Position numbers and translations under genes: made by a program | Origin: an uncultured Flavobacteriales bacterium | GTDB lineage: Bacteria; Bacteroidota; Bacteroidia; Flavobacteriales_D; Crocinitomicaceae | Assembly (NCBI GenBank): GCA_937973685.1 | Contig: CALJKJ010000002.1 | Span: 46,296 to 110,295, forward strand | DNA: 64,000 nucleotides | Direction: 5' to 3' | Notes under the pieces: generated by a model | Told to the model about the DNA's origin: nothing | Database searches by the model: none | What the model saw: only the letters and a program-made list of their open reading frames with translations | Part shown: piece by piece, positions 7,999 through 16,187 of the stretch | Layout: each line of letters begins with the position of its first letter | How positions within the stretch are numbered: position 1 is the first letter of the stretch

Positions 7999-9843
7999 TT
8001 ATTTTTTCACTACACGTTTAGTTGTAACAGCGTTACTAACTTGTAAAGTGTAATTGTAGATTCCTGCTTCGAAAGCACTTCCATCAATAGCGATTGATTG
8101 AACTCCTTCATTCATGAATGAAGCTGGAACAGTTGCAACAACTCTTCCTGCGATATCTGTAACAGTAACTGCAACTTCAGCAGCAGCAGTTAAATTGAAT
8201 TCAATGCTTGTTGCAGCAGCGAAAGGATTAGGAGCGATTGATAAATTAGTAACATTATCCATTGCTGAAATTCCTAAACTTGGATCGAAGTTCATACGAA
8301 CAACAGGAGTTCCTGTTTGGTAAAACCATGTTCCTTCAGGATCAGAAGCGCTTGGAACCCCTCTATCAAAAATGAATGTTGTGCTTTTGTCAGAAATTCC
8401 AGCATTCGCAACTTTTAAATTTGGATCGTATGTTCCAACAACTGGCAAATAAGTTTTACCCGCTTCTAATTGAACAGCATCTTGTAATAAGAACGTTAAA
8501 TTAGTGTTGAGCATACTAGCTGTAAGTGGAATAATATCAGATTCAGACAACAATAAAAAATCACCTGTTGCGAAGTCGATTTCGTACAAACGCACATAGA
8601 TTTCAGTTCCTGCAGGAGTCCCTGTTGCAAAACGCGTTGTGATTCCTTTTAATTCTTGGCCATTCCAAATATCAAAGAAATTACCTACTTCAAATCCATC
8701 TGTTCCGTTTGAAGTATTCCCAACATAAGTTCCGTTATCACGTGCATAGGTGTAATTTGTAACTGCGAAACTCACAGCTGGCAAAGTGTTGTTAGCAGGC
8801 ACATCATCAATGCTATCTGCACTTATTGTACGAGTAAAACTATACGTTCCAAGACCAGCAGGTGTAAATTGTGTTGCTGCTATCAAGCTATCAGTACCTA
8901 AAGCTGGAATAGCAACTGGCGTACTAACAGATGTAAATGCTCCTGTATTGACATTCACAGATAATGTTGCATTTGTCATTGTAGCTGTTCCACCATTGAA
9001 TACGTTTGCTGTAAAATCAATTGGTGCAATTTGAGTTGTTGGAATTTGGAAATAATTTAATCCAGCTGTACCCCAATAATCTTCTGTTACTGATAAGTCA
9101 AAATCAGGATTAGTAACCAATTTCACATCATCAATGTACCATCCGTAAGTAACCCATACATTTGGGTTTGTTGCTGAATTAGGGTAGTTTGTTGTCCAAG
9201 AGAAACGAATCCATACTTGTGTAGCAGCACTTGTTAAAAATGGCGCAAGGTTGATTGTTTTTGTTGTTGGATTTGCATATGCAGCACCACCTGTAGCAGA
9301 TAACACATCGTAATTATTATTGTCACCAACAGCAGTAAAAGTTGTACCATCCGTTGAAATCAACATTTGTTGTAAATCGTTAAAACGTGCTCCAAATTGT
9401 AAAAATTGTAAAGAAATATCTGTTCCAGCAGTAGCTAAACTAATTGGCGCGGCAGTTGTCAATGTGTAAGTAACATTCAATGCTTGCGTTGCAGGAGTTA
9501 ATGTTGGATTACCGTTAGATAATTCTGCAAATTTACCTTCTGAAGTAGAAGCAATTGCTGTTGCAGGTGCCCACCAACCATCTTTGATGCTGTCAATCGA
9601 CCAACCAAAAGCTGCCCCACCAGTTTGACCACTGTTGTTTACTGTCCAATCTGCAGGGTTTGAAAAGTTGTTTGTCCAAAAAGGAGTACCCAATGCTTTA
9701 GGAGCAATGGCAGGTTTTTCAGCAGCAACATAGTCAACAGCTATTTTTTTTGCTTGTCTTTCTGTTACTTGAAGGGATTTTACTTGTGCAAACAAACCGC
9801 TTGCCAATAAAAGTCCAGAAAGTAAGGTAATGTGTTTTTTCAT
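7999..9843 (-). CDS. Secreted T9SS cargo protein, type A sorting domain
   Basis: A 614-residue exported protein. It has a signal peptide (MKKHITLLSGLLLASGLFAQ) and, at the end, a classic T9SS type A sorting domain of about 80 residues beginning near LSIAPNPFAAATSIEF and closing with TTKRVVKK. After the signal come about 200 residues that look like a jelly-roll (choice-of-anchor/MAM-like) domain with NWTVNN, GWSID and VWIRFSWTTN, then beta-sandwich repeats. No protease or glycosidase motif is seen, so an adhesive or structural surface role is likely but unproven. The codon pattern is strongly biased to GCA/GCT and ACA/ACT, as in the other surface proteins of the window. It has its own promoter and terminator. 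Confidence 0.85.
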   Translation of the reverse strand: MKKHITLLSGLLLASGLFAQVKSLQVTERQAKKIAVDYVAAEKPAIAPKALGTPFWTNNFSNPADWTVNNSGQTGGAAFGWSIDSIKDGWWAPATAIASTSEGKFAELSNGNPTLTPATQALNVTYTLTTAAPISLATAGTDISLQFLQFGARFNDLQQMLISTDGTTFTAVGDNNNYDVLSATGGAAYANPTTKTINLAPFLTSAATQVWIRFSWTTNYPNSATNPNVWVTYGWYIDDVKLVTNPDFDLSVTEDYWGTAGLNYFQIPTTQIAPIDFTANVFNGGTATMTNATLSVNVNTGAFTSVSTPVAIPALGTDSLIAATQFTPAGLGTYSFTRTISADSIDDVPANNTLPAVSFAVTNYTYARDNGTYVGNTSNGTDGFEVGNFFDIWNGQELKGITTRFATGTPAGTEIYVRLYEIDFATGDFLLLSESDIIPLTASMLNTNLTFLLQDAVQLEAGKTYLPVVGTYDPNLKVANAGISDKSTTFIFDRGVPSASDPEGTWFYQTGTPVVRMNFDPSLGISAMDNVTNLSIAPNPFAAATSIEFNLTAAAEVAVTVTDIAGRVVATVPASFMNEGVQSIAIDGSAFEAGIYNYTLQVSNAVTTKRVVKK

Positions 9844-9860
9844 AAATTTATTTTTCGAGT

Positions 9861-9890
9861 TAAAGATAAATTGAAAACAATCAATTTCAA
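9861..9890 (-). promoter_or_regulatory. Promoter TTG-19-TATCTTTA for T9SS cargo gene
   Basis: Minus strand: TTG (9890-9888), 19-nt spacer, TATCTTTA (9868-9861), then 17 nt to the ATG at 9843. The box differs from TAnnTTTG only in the last base. Confidence 0.5.
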
Positions 9891-9932
9891 AGAATTAATG
9901 AGTAAACGGTAGCAAATTTAGATTAATTGTGA

Positions 9933-10703
9933 TTATTTATCTTTCAAAAAAGGCAATTTTTCGCGCGTTTCTATTAAGCTTTCTTTGCTAATAGTAGTAA
10001 TAACGATTTGTTCTGTGTTTTCGTTGGTTTTTGCTTCAGCTTCACCTAATGCATTAACCACAACGGAATTCCCGCTATAACTCAAAGCATTGGCATCTGT
10101 TCCAACGCGGTTAACCCCAACAACAAAGCATTGATTTTCTATTGCACGTGCAACGAGCAAACTGTTCCAATGATGTTTTCTTCGTTCTGGCCAATTGGCA
10201 ACGTAAATCAACACATCATACAATGCTGTTTCGTCTTTTATTTCATTGCGACTAATTTCAGGAAAACGTAAATCGTAGCAAATCTGCAAATTGATTTTCC
10301 AGCCGTTATAAGCTACAATTGAAGCATTGTTTCCAGCAGTAAAGATGAGGTCCTCACCAGCTAAACCAAAGCATTTTCGTTTGTCGTAAACGGTTATTTT
10401 TCCAGTAGGTTCCACAAAAACGCCACGATTGTAAAAGCAGTTGTTTTCTTCAATAATCAGTGACGTATAGCAAGCGGCGTTTTTTTGAGCAGCGATCTTT
10501 TTTAACCAAGCGATGCCTTGGCTATCCGTCATTTTTTCAGCTAATTTTTCTGGATTCATCGAAAAACCAGTGTGAAACATTTCAGGAAATACGATTAAAT
10601 CGGTTGACACACCACTAATCAGTTGCTCAAAGTGGTGCACATTCGCTTGTTTATCCTCCCAAATTTGGTTGGCTTGTACCAATGTAATTCTTAAATCGCG
10701 CAT
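9933..10703 (-). CDS. Omega-amidase, nitrilase superfamily (YafV/Nit2-like)
   Basis: A 256-residue cytosolic carbon-nitrogen hydrolase. The Glu-Lys-Cys catalytic triad is visible: E in IVFPEMFHTGFSM, K in YDKRKCFG and C in LQICYDLRFPE. Omega-amidases hydrolyse alpha-ketoglutaramate or alpha-ketosuccinamate made when glutamine or asparagine is the amino donor of a transaminase. The upstream gene is just such a transaminase and overlaps it by 13 bp, which strongly supports this role over other nitrilase branches. Length is normal for the family. Confidence 0.88.
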   Translation of the reverse strand: MRDLRITLVQANQIWEDKQANVHHFEQLISGVSTDLIVFPEMFHTGFSMNPEKLAEKMTDSQGIAWLKKIAAQKNAACYTSLIIEENNCFYNRGVFVEPTGKITVYDKRKCFGLAGEDLIFTAGNNASIVAYNGWKINLQICYDLRFPEISRNEIKDETALYDVLIYVANWPERRKHHWNSLLVARAIENQCFVVGVNRVGTDANALSYSGNSVVVNALGEAEAKTNENTEQIVITTISKESLIETREKLPFLKDK

Positions 10704-11821
10704 AGTCTTTCTGTTGCTGCTAATAAGGTTTCGTCTGTTTTCGCATAACAGAAACGAATAATGTGTTGTTCAGGCGGATGTTCGTAAAAGACGGATAATG
10801 GAATTGCTGCAACCCCTTTTTCTCGGGTCAGCCATTCGCAAAATTGCACGTCGTTTTCTGAACTTATTTGTGAATAATCGGCCGTTTGAAAGTACGTTCC
10901 TTCACTCGGCAACAACTTGAATTTACTGCTTGTTAAACCGTTTTGAAAAAGTGATCTTTTTTGTTGGTAAAAAGCACCCAAGCTAGATACATCGGTTTGT
11001 GATAAATAGTCTGCCAAAGTTTTTTGTGCAACGCTATTGACCGAGAAAACCAAAAATTGATGAACTTTTTTTATTTCCACCATTAATTTTTCAGGAGCAA
11101 CCAAGTAGCCCATTTTCCAGCCGGTAATATGAAATGTTTTTCCAAAGGAAGATATGATGATCGTTCTGTCGTATATTTCAGGAACTAAGTTTGCAGACAA
11201 ATGGTATTGTTCATAGGTAATGTATTCATAGACCTCATCAGCCAGCAACAATAAATTCGGATAATCGCGCATGACATTTGTCAATGAATCTAAATCAGCT
11301 TGATTCATCACGCGACCAGAAGGATTGTGCGGATTGTTAACGATTAATAATTTCGTTTTTTGCGAAATCACGTTTCTTAATTCCAACCAATCAATGGTGA
11401 AATCAGCTTTCATTGCTACATGAATCGGTTTTCCACCTGCTAAAATAATCGCTGGTTCATAGCAATCGTAAGCTGGATCAATGATGACCACTTCGTCACC
11501 AAAACCAACTAGCGCTTGAATTGTTGTGAAAATACCTTGTGTTGCACCCGCTGTCACGAGCAATTCTGTAGTCGGATGAATAGTACGGCTGTATGTTGAT
11601 TTTATTGTTGTTGCAATTGCTTCAAGTAACATGGGTAATCCAGCCATTGGCGCATATTGATGTACGTTTTCACGACTGTTTTTTTGGAGCAAGTCTTCTA
11701 AAACTGGGTCAATGGCAAAATTTGGAAATCCTTGCGACAAATTGATGGCATTAAAATCAGCTGCCATTTTAGACATGGTTGTAAATATCGTTGTCCCGAC
11801 TTTTGGAAGTTTTGATTGCAT
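10691..11821 (-). CDS. Class I/II aminotransferase (YbdL / kynurenine aminotransferase I-like)
   Basis: A 376-residue PLP enzyme. Visible motifs are LSQGFPNF near the N terminus, NNPHNPSGRVM, LLADEVYEYITY and the PLP lysine in SSFGKTFHITGWKMGYL. The family (methionine aminotransferase YbdL, glutamine transaminase K = kynurenine aminotransferase I) transfers amino groups from methionine, glutamine, aromatic amino acids or kynurenine. The coupled omega-amidase gene downstream removes the keto-glutaramate product and pulls the reaction forward. I start at ATG 11821; a GTG one codon earlier (11824) is possible. A link to the kynurenine pathway genes elsewhere in the window is only suggestive. Confidence 0.88.
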   Translation of the reverse strand: MQSKLPKVGTTIFTTMSKMAADFNAINLSQGFPNFAIDPVLEDLLQKNSRENVHQYAPMAGLPMLLEAIATTIKSTYSRTIHPTTELLVTAGATQGIFTTIQALVGFGDEVVIIDPAYDCYEPAIILAGGKPIHVAMKADFTIDWLELRNVISQKTKLLIVNNPHNPSGRVMNQADLDSLTNVMRDYPNLLLLADEVYEYITYEQYHLSANLVPEIYDRTIIISSFGKTFHITGWKMGYLVAPEKLMVEIKKVHQFLVFSVNSVAQKTLADYLSQTDVSSLGAFYQQKRSLFQNGLTSSKFKLLPSEGTYFQTADYSQISSENDVQFCEWLTREKGVAAIPLSVFYEHPPEQHIIRFCYAKTDETLLAATERLCAI

Positions 11822-11833
11822 CACTTACATTTG
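11801..11833 (+). promoter_or_regulatory. Promoter TTTTG-20-TACATTTG for the lipoprotein/TlpA pair
   Basis: TTTTG at 11801-11805, 20-nt spacer, TACATTTG at 11826-11833. It overlaps the 5' end of the divergent aminotransferase gene and leaves a leader of roughly 70 nt before ATG 11908. Confidence 0.6.
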
Positions 11834-11907
11834 TTTACAAGTAACAAAGAAAATCAATCTAATCGGATTGCTCCTTCTTTTTTAAAAAAACTTCAAAACA
11901 ATTCAAC

Positions 11908-12168
11908 ATGAAACGCATAATCTACAGTTTACCTTTGTTTTTGCTAACAGCTTGCAGCGAACCCGATACAATTTGTGACTGCATTGCCGTGAGTGATTCG
12001 TTGAATATCAAGTCACGCGAGTTATTGAACAAAGTACCAACTGCAGCTGATGAGCAAGCGATTATCACTTTAAGAAAAAAGAAAAAACAAGCCTGTGCAC
12101 CTTTTGAAAAAATGGGAGGCGCTGAAATGCTGGAACGCAAAAAAACGTGTAACGAAACATCAAAATAA
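11908..12168 (+). CDS. Small lipoprotein of unknown function
   Basis: An 86-residue protein with a lipoprotein signal (LLTAC, lipidated Cys at residue 16) followed by a short charged, helical domain with CDC near the new N terminus and KKKKQACAPF later. It is 9 bp upstream of the TlpA-like gene and the two are surely co-transcribed. The four remaining Cys residues could be redox partners of that thioredoxin, but this is inference. The family is not recognised. Confidence 0.75.
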   Translation: MKRIIYSLPLFLLTACSEPDTICDCIAVSDSLNIKSRELLNKVPTAADEQAIITLRKKKKQACAPFEKMGGAEMLERKKTCNETSK

Positions 12169-12177
12169 TCCAATACT

Positions 12178-13161
12178 ATGAAAAAATATTTTACCCTGAG
12201 TTTATTGCTACTATCATCAATAGTTTATGCTCAAAAAAAGGAAGTAGTCGTAACGGCTAAGATTGAAAACCGCACGAGTGATTCTGTTATGATTCAAAGC
12301 AGAAATGGTTTTAAGAAAATCATCGTTGTAAACAAAGACGGCGTTTTTACCGATCATTTTAGTGTTGAAGATGGCATTTACTATTTTTCAATCAAAAAGA
12401 ATTATACGAAAGTTTACTTGAAAAACAATGCAAAAGTCAATCTCTCATTGAACGAGCAAGATTTTGATAAAAGCATTCGATTTGCAGGTGATTGCTCCAA
12501 AGAAAATACGTTTTTGGCCAAACAGTTGATGATCGATGATTCAATTTTCAACATAGATGCAGATGAAGCGGTATTGTTAGAGTTATTGAAAAACCGTTCG
12601 AATGGAATGGAGCAAACAATAAAGGCTGCGCAGCTCGATGAGCAATTTGCTGCGATTTATCTCGAAGCATTCAAAGACGAAGCACAAGGAAATATTTCTT
12701 ATTTGGAAAATACCGTTCGTGCTAATGCGTTGAATGGAAAACCTTCCCCTTTATTTAGTTACGAAAACCACAAGGGAGGAACGACTTCATTAACAGATTT
12801 CAAAGGTAAATATGTGTATGTCGATGTGTGGGCTACTTGGTGCGGGCCGTGTAAAGCTGAAATTCCTTCTTTGAAAAAAATGGAAGAAAAATACCACGAT
12901 GCTAATATTGTATTTGTTAGTATTTCTGTGGACACGAAGAAAGATTACGAAAAGTGGAGAGCTTTTGTAACAGAAAAAGAATTAGGCGGCGTGCAATTAG
13001 TTGCGGATAAAGATTGGAGTTCAGACTTTGTAAAAGCCTATCTAATCAACGGAATTCCGCGATTTATTTTGATTGATCCAGCAGGAAATGTAGTGCAAGC
13101 AAACGCTCCACGACCATCAGATCCAAAGTTGGTTGTTTTATTCGATGGATTGTTGAAATAA
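12178..13161 (+). CDS. TlpA-family periplasmic thioredoxin with DUF4369-like N domain
   Basis: A 327-residue exported thiol-disulfide oxidoreductase. A signal peptide (MKKYFTLSLLLLSSIVYAQ) is followed by an immunoglobulin-like domain of the DUF4369 type (about residues 22-115), a helical linker, and a C-terminal thioredoxin/TlpA fold with the active site WATWCGPCKAEIPS and the cis-Pro in INGIPRFILI. Such proteins reduce disulfides of exported proteins or of cytochrome c precursors in Bacteroidota. It is second in an operon after the small lipoprotein. Confidence 0.88.
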   Translation: MKKYFTLSLLLLSSIVYAQKKEVVVTAKIENRTSDSVMIQSRNGFKKIIVVNKDGVFTDHFSVEDGIYYFSIKKNYTKVYLKNNAKVNLSLNEQDFDKSIRFAGDCSKENTFLAKQLMIDDSIFNIDADEAVLLELLKNRSNGMEQTIKAAQLDEQFAAIYLEAFKDEAQGNISYLENTVRANALNGKPSPLFSYENHKGGTTSLTDFKGKYVYVDVWATWCGPCKAEIPSLKKMEEKYHDANIVFVSISVDTKKDYEKWRAFVTEKELGGVQLVADKDWSSDFVKAYLINGIPRFILIDPAGNVVQANAPRPSDPKLVVLFDGLLK

Positions 13162-13199
13162 ATTTCACTTTTTTTACGCTTTTTTAGAACACTAAATCG

Positions 13200-13229
13200 T
13201 TGCAGTTGTTTCTGTAACAAGTATATTTG
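13200..13229 (+). promoter_or_regulatory. gcvP promoter TTG-19-TATATTTG
   Basis: TTG at 13200-13202, 19-nt spacer, TATATTTG at 13222-13229; 24 nt then remain to ATG 13254. A near-ideal Bacteroidota promoter. A second TTG at 13206 is spaced 13 nt and is less likely to be used. Confidence 0.75.
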
Positions 13230-13253
13230 CATTGTCAAAATTTTCGTTTAAAC

Positions 13254-16085
13254 ATGAGTCTATTTTCATCACGTCACATCGGGCCAAATGAAGCTGAAAA
13301 AGCTGAAATGTTAGCTGCAATCGGTGTGAAATCCGTACAAGAATTAGTAAACCAAACTATTCCTTCTCAAATTCGCTTAGGTGGTGAATTACACATTGAT
13401 AACGCGTTATCAGAGCAGGAATATTTGCAACATATTACTGAATTAGGTAATAAAAACAAGGTGTTCAAATCCTTTATCGGATTAGGTTACAATGAAACAA
13501 TTGTTCCTTCTGTGATTTTGAGAAATGTATTGGAAAATCCAGGATGGTACACGGCATACACGCCATACCAAGCTGAAATTTCTCAAGGTAGATTGGAAGC
13601 GTTATTAAACTTCCAAACAATGGTGTTGGATTTAACTGGAATGGAAATTGCCAATGCGTCTTTGTTAGACGAAGGAACAGCTGCAGCTGAGGCAATGATC
13701 ATGTTTTGGAACGCGCGCTCTCGTCAAGAAACAAAAGACGGGGTCAACAAATTTTTCATTTCAAAAAATGTTTTTCCTCAAACCAAAGAGGTAGTTACAG
13801 GAAGAGCACTTAATTTAGGTATTGAAATTATTGAAGGCGATGAAACATCATTTATCAATGACGGTTCGTTTTTTGGTGCTTTAGTTCAATATCCAGATGC
13901 ATACGGACACATTACAGATGTTGCTTCGTTCATTCAAAAAAATCAAGGATTACGTGTTGCAGTAGCTGCTGATATTCTATCGTTAGTAGTTTTGAAATCA
14001 CCTGGATCAATGGGTGCAGATGTTGTACTTGGTTCTTCACAACGTTTTGGCGTTCCAATGGGTTACGGTGGTCCTCACGCAGCATTTTTTGCTGTGAAAG
14101 ACGAATACAAACGTAATTTACCAGGAAGAATCATCGGTGTATCGAAAGATGCTGATGATAATTTTGCGTTACGCATGGCGTTACAAACACGTGAACAACA
14201 CATCAAACGTGACAAAGCAACGTCGAATATTTGTACTGCACAAGCTTTGTTAGCTGTGATGGCATCCATGTATGCTGTATATCATGGGCCAGCTGGTGTT
14301 CGTTCAATTGCTAAACATGTTCATGGATTAGCAAGCGCAACGGCTCACGGATTAAAAGCTGCAGGAATTCAAATCGGCTCTGATTCATTTTTTGATACCG
14401 TTTGGGTAAAAGGTGTAAATACAGCTGCTATCAAAACTGCTGCGGAAGCAAAAGGAATGAATTTCCGTATTATTAATGAAAGCGAGTTAACAATTAGTTT
14501 TGGTGAACCGCATACGATGAACGACGTGTCTGCAATTTTAGGATTGTTTGATACAACTTCAACGACAAGTAACGCAACGATTGCCGCAGCTCATTTGAGA
14601 ACAGATGCGATTTTAGCTCATCCAACGTTCAATAGCCATCATTCTGAATCAAAAATGATGCGTTATTTGAAACGTCTTGAAAACAAAGATTTGTCATTGG
14701 TTCACTCTATGATTCCATTGGGTTCTTGTACAATGAAATTGAACGCGGCTACTGAGTTAATGCCGATCACTAATCCGCAATTCGCAAACATGCACCCTTT
14801 TGCGCCGTTAGATCAAGCAGCAGGATACCACGAAATGTTCCGTCAATTGGAAAAAGATTTGTGTGAATCAACAGGATTTGCTGCCATGTCTTTGCAACCA
14901 AACTCAGGGGCACAAGGAGAATACGCAGGTTTAATGGTTATCAAAGCATACCACGAAAGCCGTGGCGATTTCCAACGTAAAAAAATGATCATTCCATCAT
15001 CTGCACACGGAACAAATCCTGCATCGGCTGTCATGGCTGGTTTTGAAGTTGTTGTGACAGGTTGCGATGAAAACGGAAATATCAATATCGAAGAATTAGC
15101 AGCTGTTGCTACTCAAATTGGCAATGAATTAGCTGGTTTGATGGTGACTTATCCGTCAACACATGGTGTTTACGAAGAAGGAATTCAAGAAATCACAACA
15201 ATCATCCACAACAATGGTGGACAAGTATACATGGATGGGGCAAACATGAATGCACAAGTTGGATTGACAAATCCAGGAAATATTGGCGCAGATGTTTGTC
15301 ACTTGAACTTGCACAAAACGTTTGCTATTCCTCACGGAGGTGGTGGACCAGGAATGGGCCCAATTGGTGTTGCTGCACATTTAGCGCCGTTCTTGCCAAG
15401 TAATCCTGTTGTTGCTGCTGGTGGAAATTCACCAATTCATGCAATTTCAGCGGCACCTTATGGTAGTGCATTGATTTTATTGATTTCTTATGCATACATC
15501 AAAATGTTAGGCGCAGAAGGATTGAGACATTCAACAGAAATTGCAATTTTGAACGCGAATTATATCGCCGCTAAATTAAAAGGACATTACGAAGTGCTGT
15601 ACACAGGTAAAAACGGTACAGTTGCACACGAAATGATTTTGGATTGCCGTGATTTCAAGAAAACTGCAGATGTTGAAGTGGCTGACATGGCGAAACGCTT
15701 GATTGATTTTGGGTTCCATGCACCAACTGTTTCTTTTCCTGTTGCAAGTACTTTGATGATTGAGCCAACAGAATCAGAAGACAAAGAAGAATTAGATCGT
15801 TTTATTGAAGCGATGATTAAAATTCGTCAAGAAATTCGAGAAATTGAAAACGGTCATGCAGACAAAGCAAATAACTTATTGAAAAATGCGCCGCATACTG
15901 CTGATTGTATCATTAATAAAAACTGGGATTACCCTTATTCACCGCAAGAAGCTGCTTATCCAGTTGCTTATTTGAAAGAGTGGAAATATTGGGTGCCAGT
16001 TAGAAGAGTTGACAACGCTTACGGAGATAGAAACTTAGTGTGTTCTTGTCCAAGTGTTGAAAGCTACAAATTTGTAGAAGCATAA
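13254..16085 (+). CDS. gcvP: Glycine dehydrogenase (decarboxylating), P-protein
   Basis: The single-chain (943-residue) P-protein of the glycine cleavage system: it decarboxylates glycine on PLP and passes the aminomethyl group to the lipoyl arm of GcvH. Both aminotransferase-like halves are present. The N half begins SSRHIGPNEAEKAEML and contains YTPYQAEISQGRLEALLNFQ; the C half contains the PLP lysine in HLNLHKTFAIPHGGGGPG. ATG 13254 is chosen over the TTG at 13227, which falls inside the -7 box. gcvT, gcvH and lpd are not in this window, so the system is dispersed. It is monocistronic with a strong promoter and terminator. I saw no glycine riboswitch in the 92-bp upstream gap. Confidence 0.98.
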   Translation: MSLFSSRHIGPNEAEKAEMLAAIGVKSVQELVNQTIPSQIRLGGELHIDNALSEQEYLQHITELGNKNKVFKSFIGLGYNETIVPSVILRNVLENPGWYTAYTPYQAEISQGRLEALLNFQTMVLDLTGMEIANASLLDEGTAAAEAMIMFWNARSRQETKDGVNKFFISKNVFPQTKEVVTGRALNLGIEIIEGDETSFINDGSFFGALVQYPDAYGHITDVASFIQKNQGLRVAVAADILSLVVLKSPGSMGADVVLGSSQRFGVPMGYGGPHAAFFAVKDEYKRNLPGRIIGVSKDADDNFALRMALQTREQHIKRDKATSNICTAQALLAVMASMYAVYHGPAGVRSIAKHVHGLASATAHGLKAAGIQIGSDSFFDTVWVKGVNTAAIKTAAEAKGMNFRIINESELTISFGEPHTMNDVSAILGLFDTTSTTSNATIAAAHLRTDAILAHPTFNSHHSESKMMRYLKRLENKDLSLVHSMIPLGSCTMKLNAATELMPITNPQFANMHPFAPLDQAAGYHEMFRQLEKDLCESTGFAAMSLQPNSGAQGEYAGLMVIKAYHESRGDFQRKKMIIPSSAHGTNPASAVMAGFEVVVTGCDENGNINIEELAAVATQIGNELAGLMVTYPSTHGVYEEGIQEITTIIHNNGGQVYMDGANMNAQVGLTNPGNIGADVCHLNLHKTFAIPHGGGGPGMGPIGVAAHLAPFLPSNPVVAAGGNSPIHAISAAPYGSALILLISYAYIKMLGAEGLRHSTEIAILNANYIAAKLKGHYEVLYTGKNGTVAHEMILDCRDFKKTADVEVADMAKRLIDFGFHAPTVSFPVASTLMIEPTESEDKEELDRFIEAMIKIRQEIREIENGHADKANNLLKNAPHTADCIINKNWDYPYSPQEAAYPVAYLKEWKYWVPVRRVDNAYGDRNLVCSCPSVESYKFVEA

Positions 16086-16106
16086 TTTTATAACAATTAT
16101 CATTAC

Positions 16107-16135
16107 AAAGTCCGCGGGTAACTGCGGACTTTTTT
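16107..16135 (+). terminator. Intrinsic terminator of gcvP
   Basis: Perfect 9-bp stem AAAGTCCGC / GCGGACTTT (16107-16115, 16124-16132) with an 8-nt loop, running into a T-tract. It lies about 22 nt after the gcvP stop. Confidence 0.93.
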
Positions 16136-16187
16136 GTTTACAAGCAACGTGCACTTTAAGTTTAACGTCTACTTAAAAAACAAACAC

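Noticed and set aside
13162..13253. Possible glycine riboswitch before gcvP
   Set aside because: The 92-bp gap holds a good promoter and shows no paired stems of the riboswitch type; the expected leader after the promoter is only about 20 nt.
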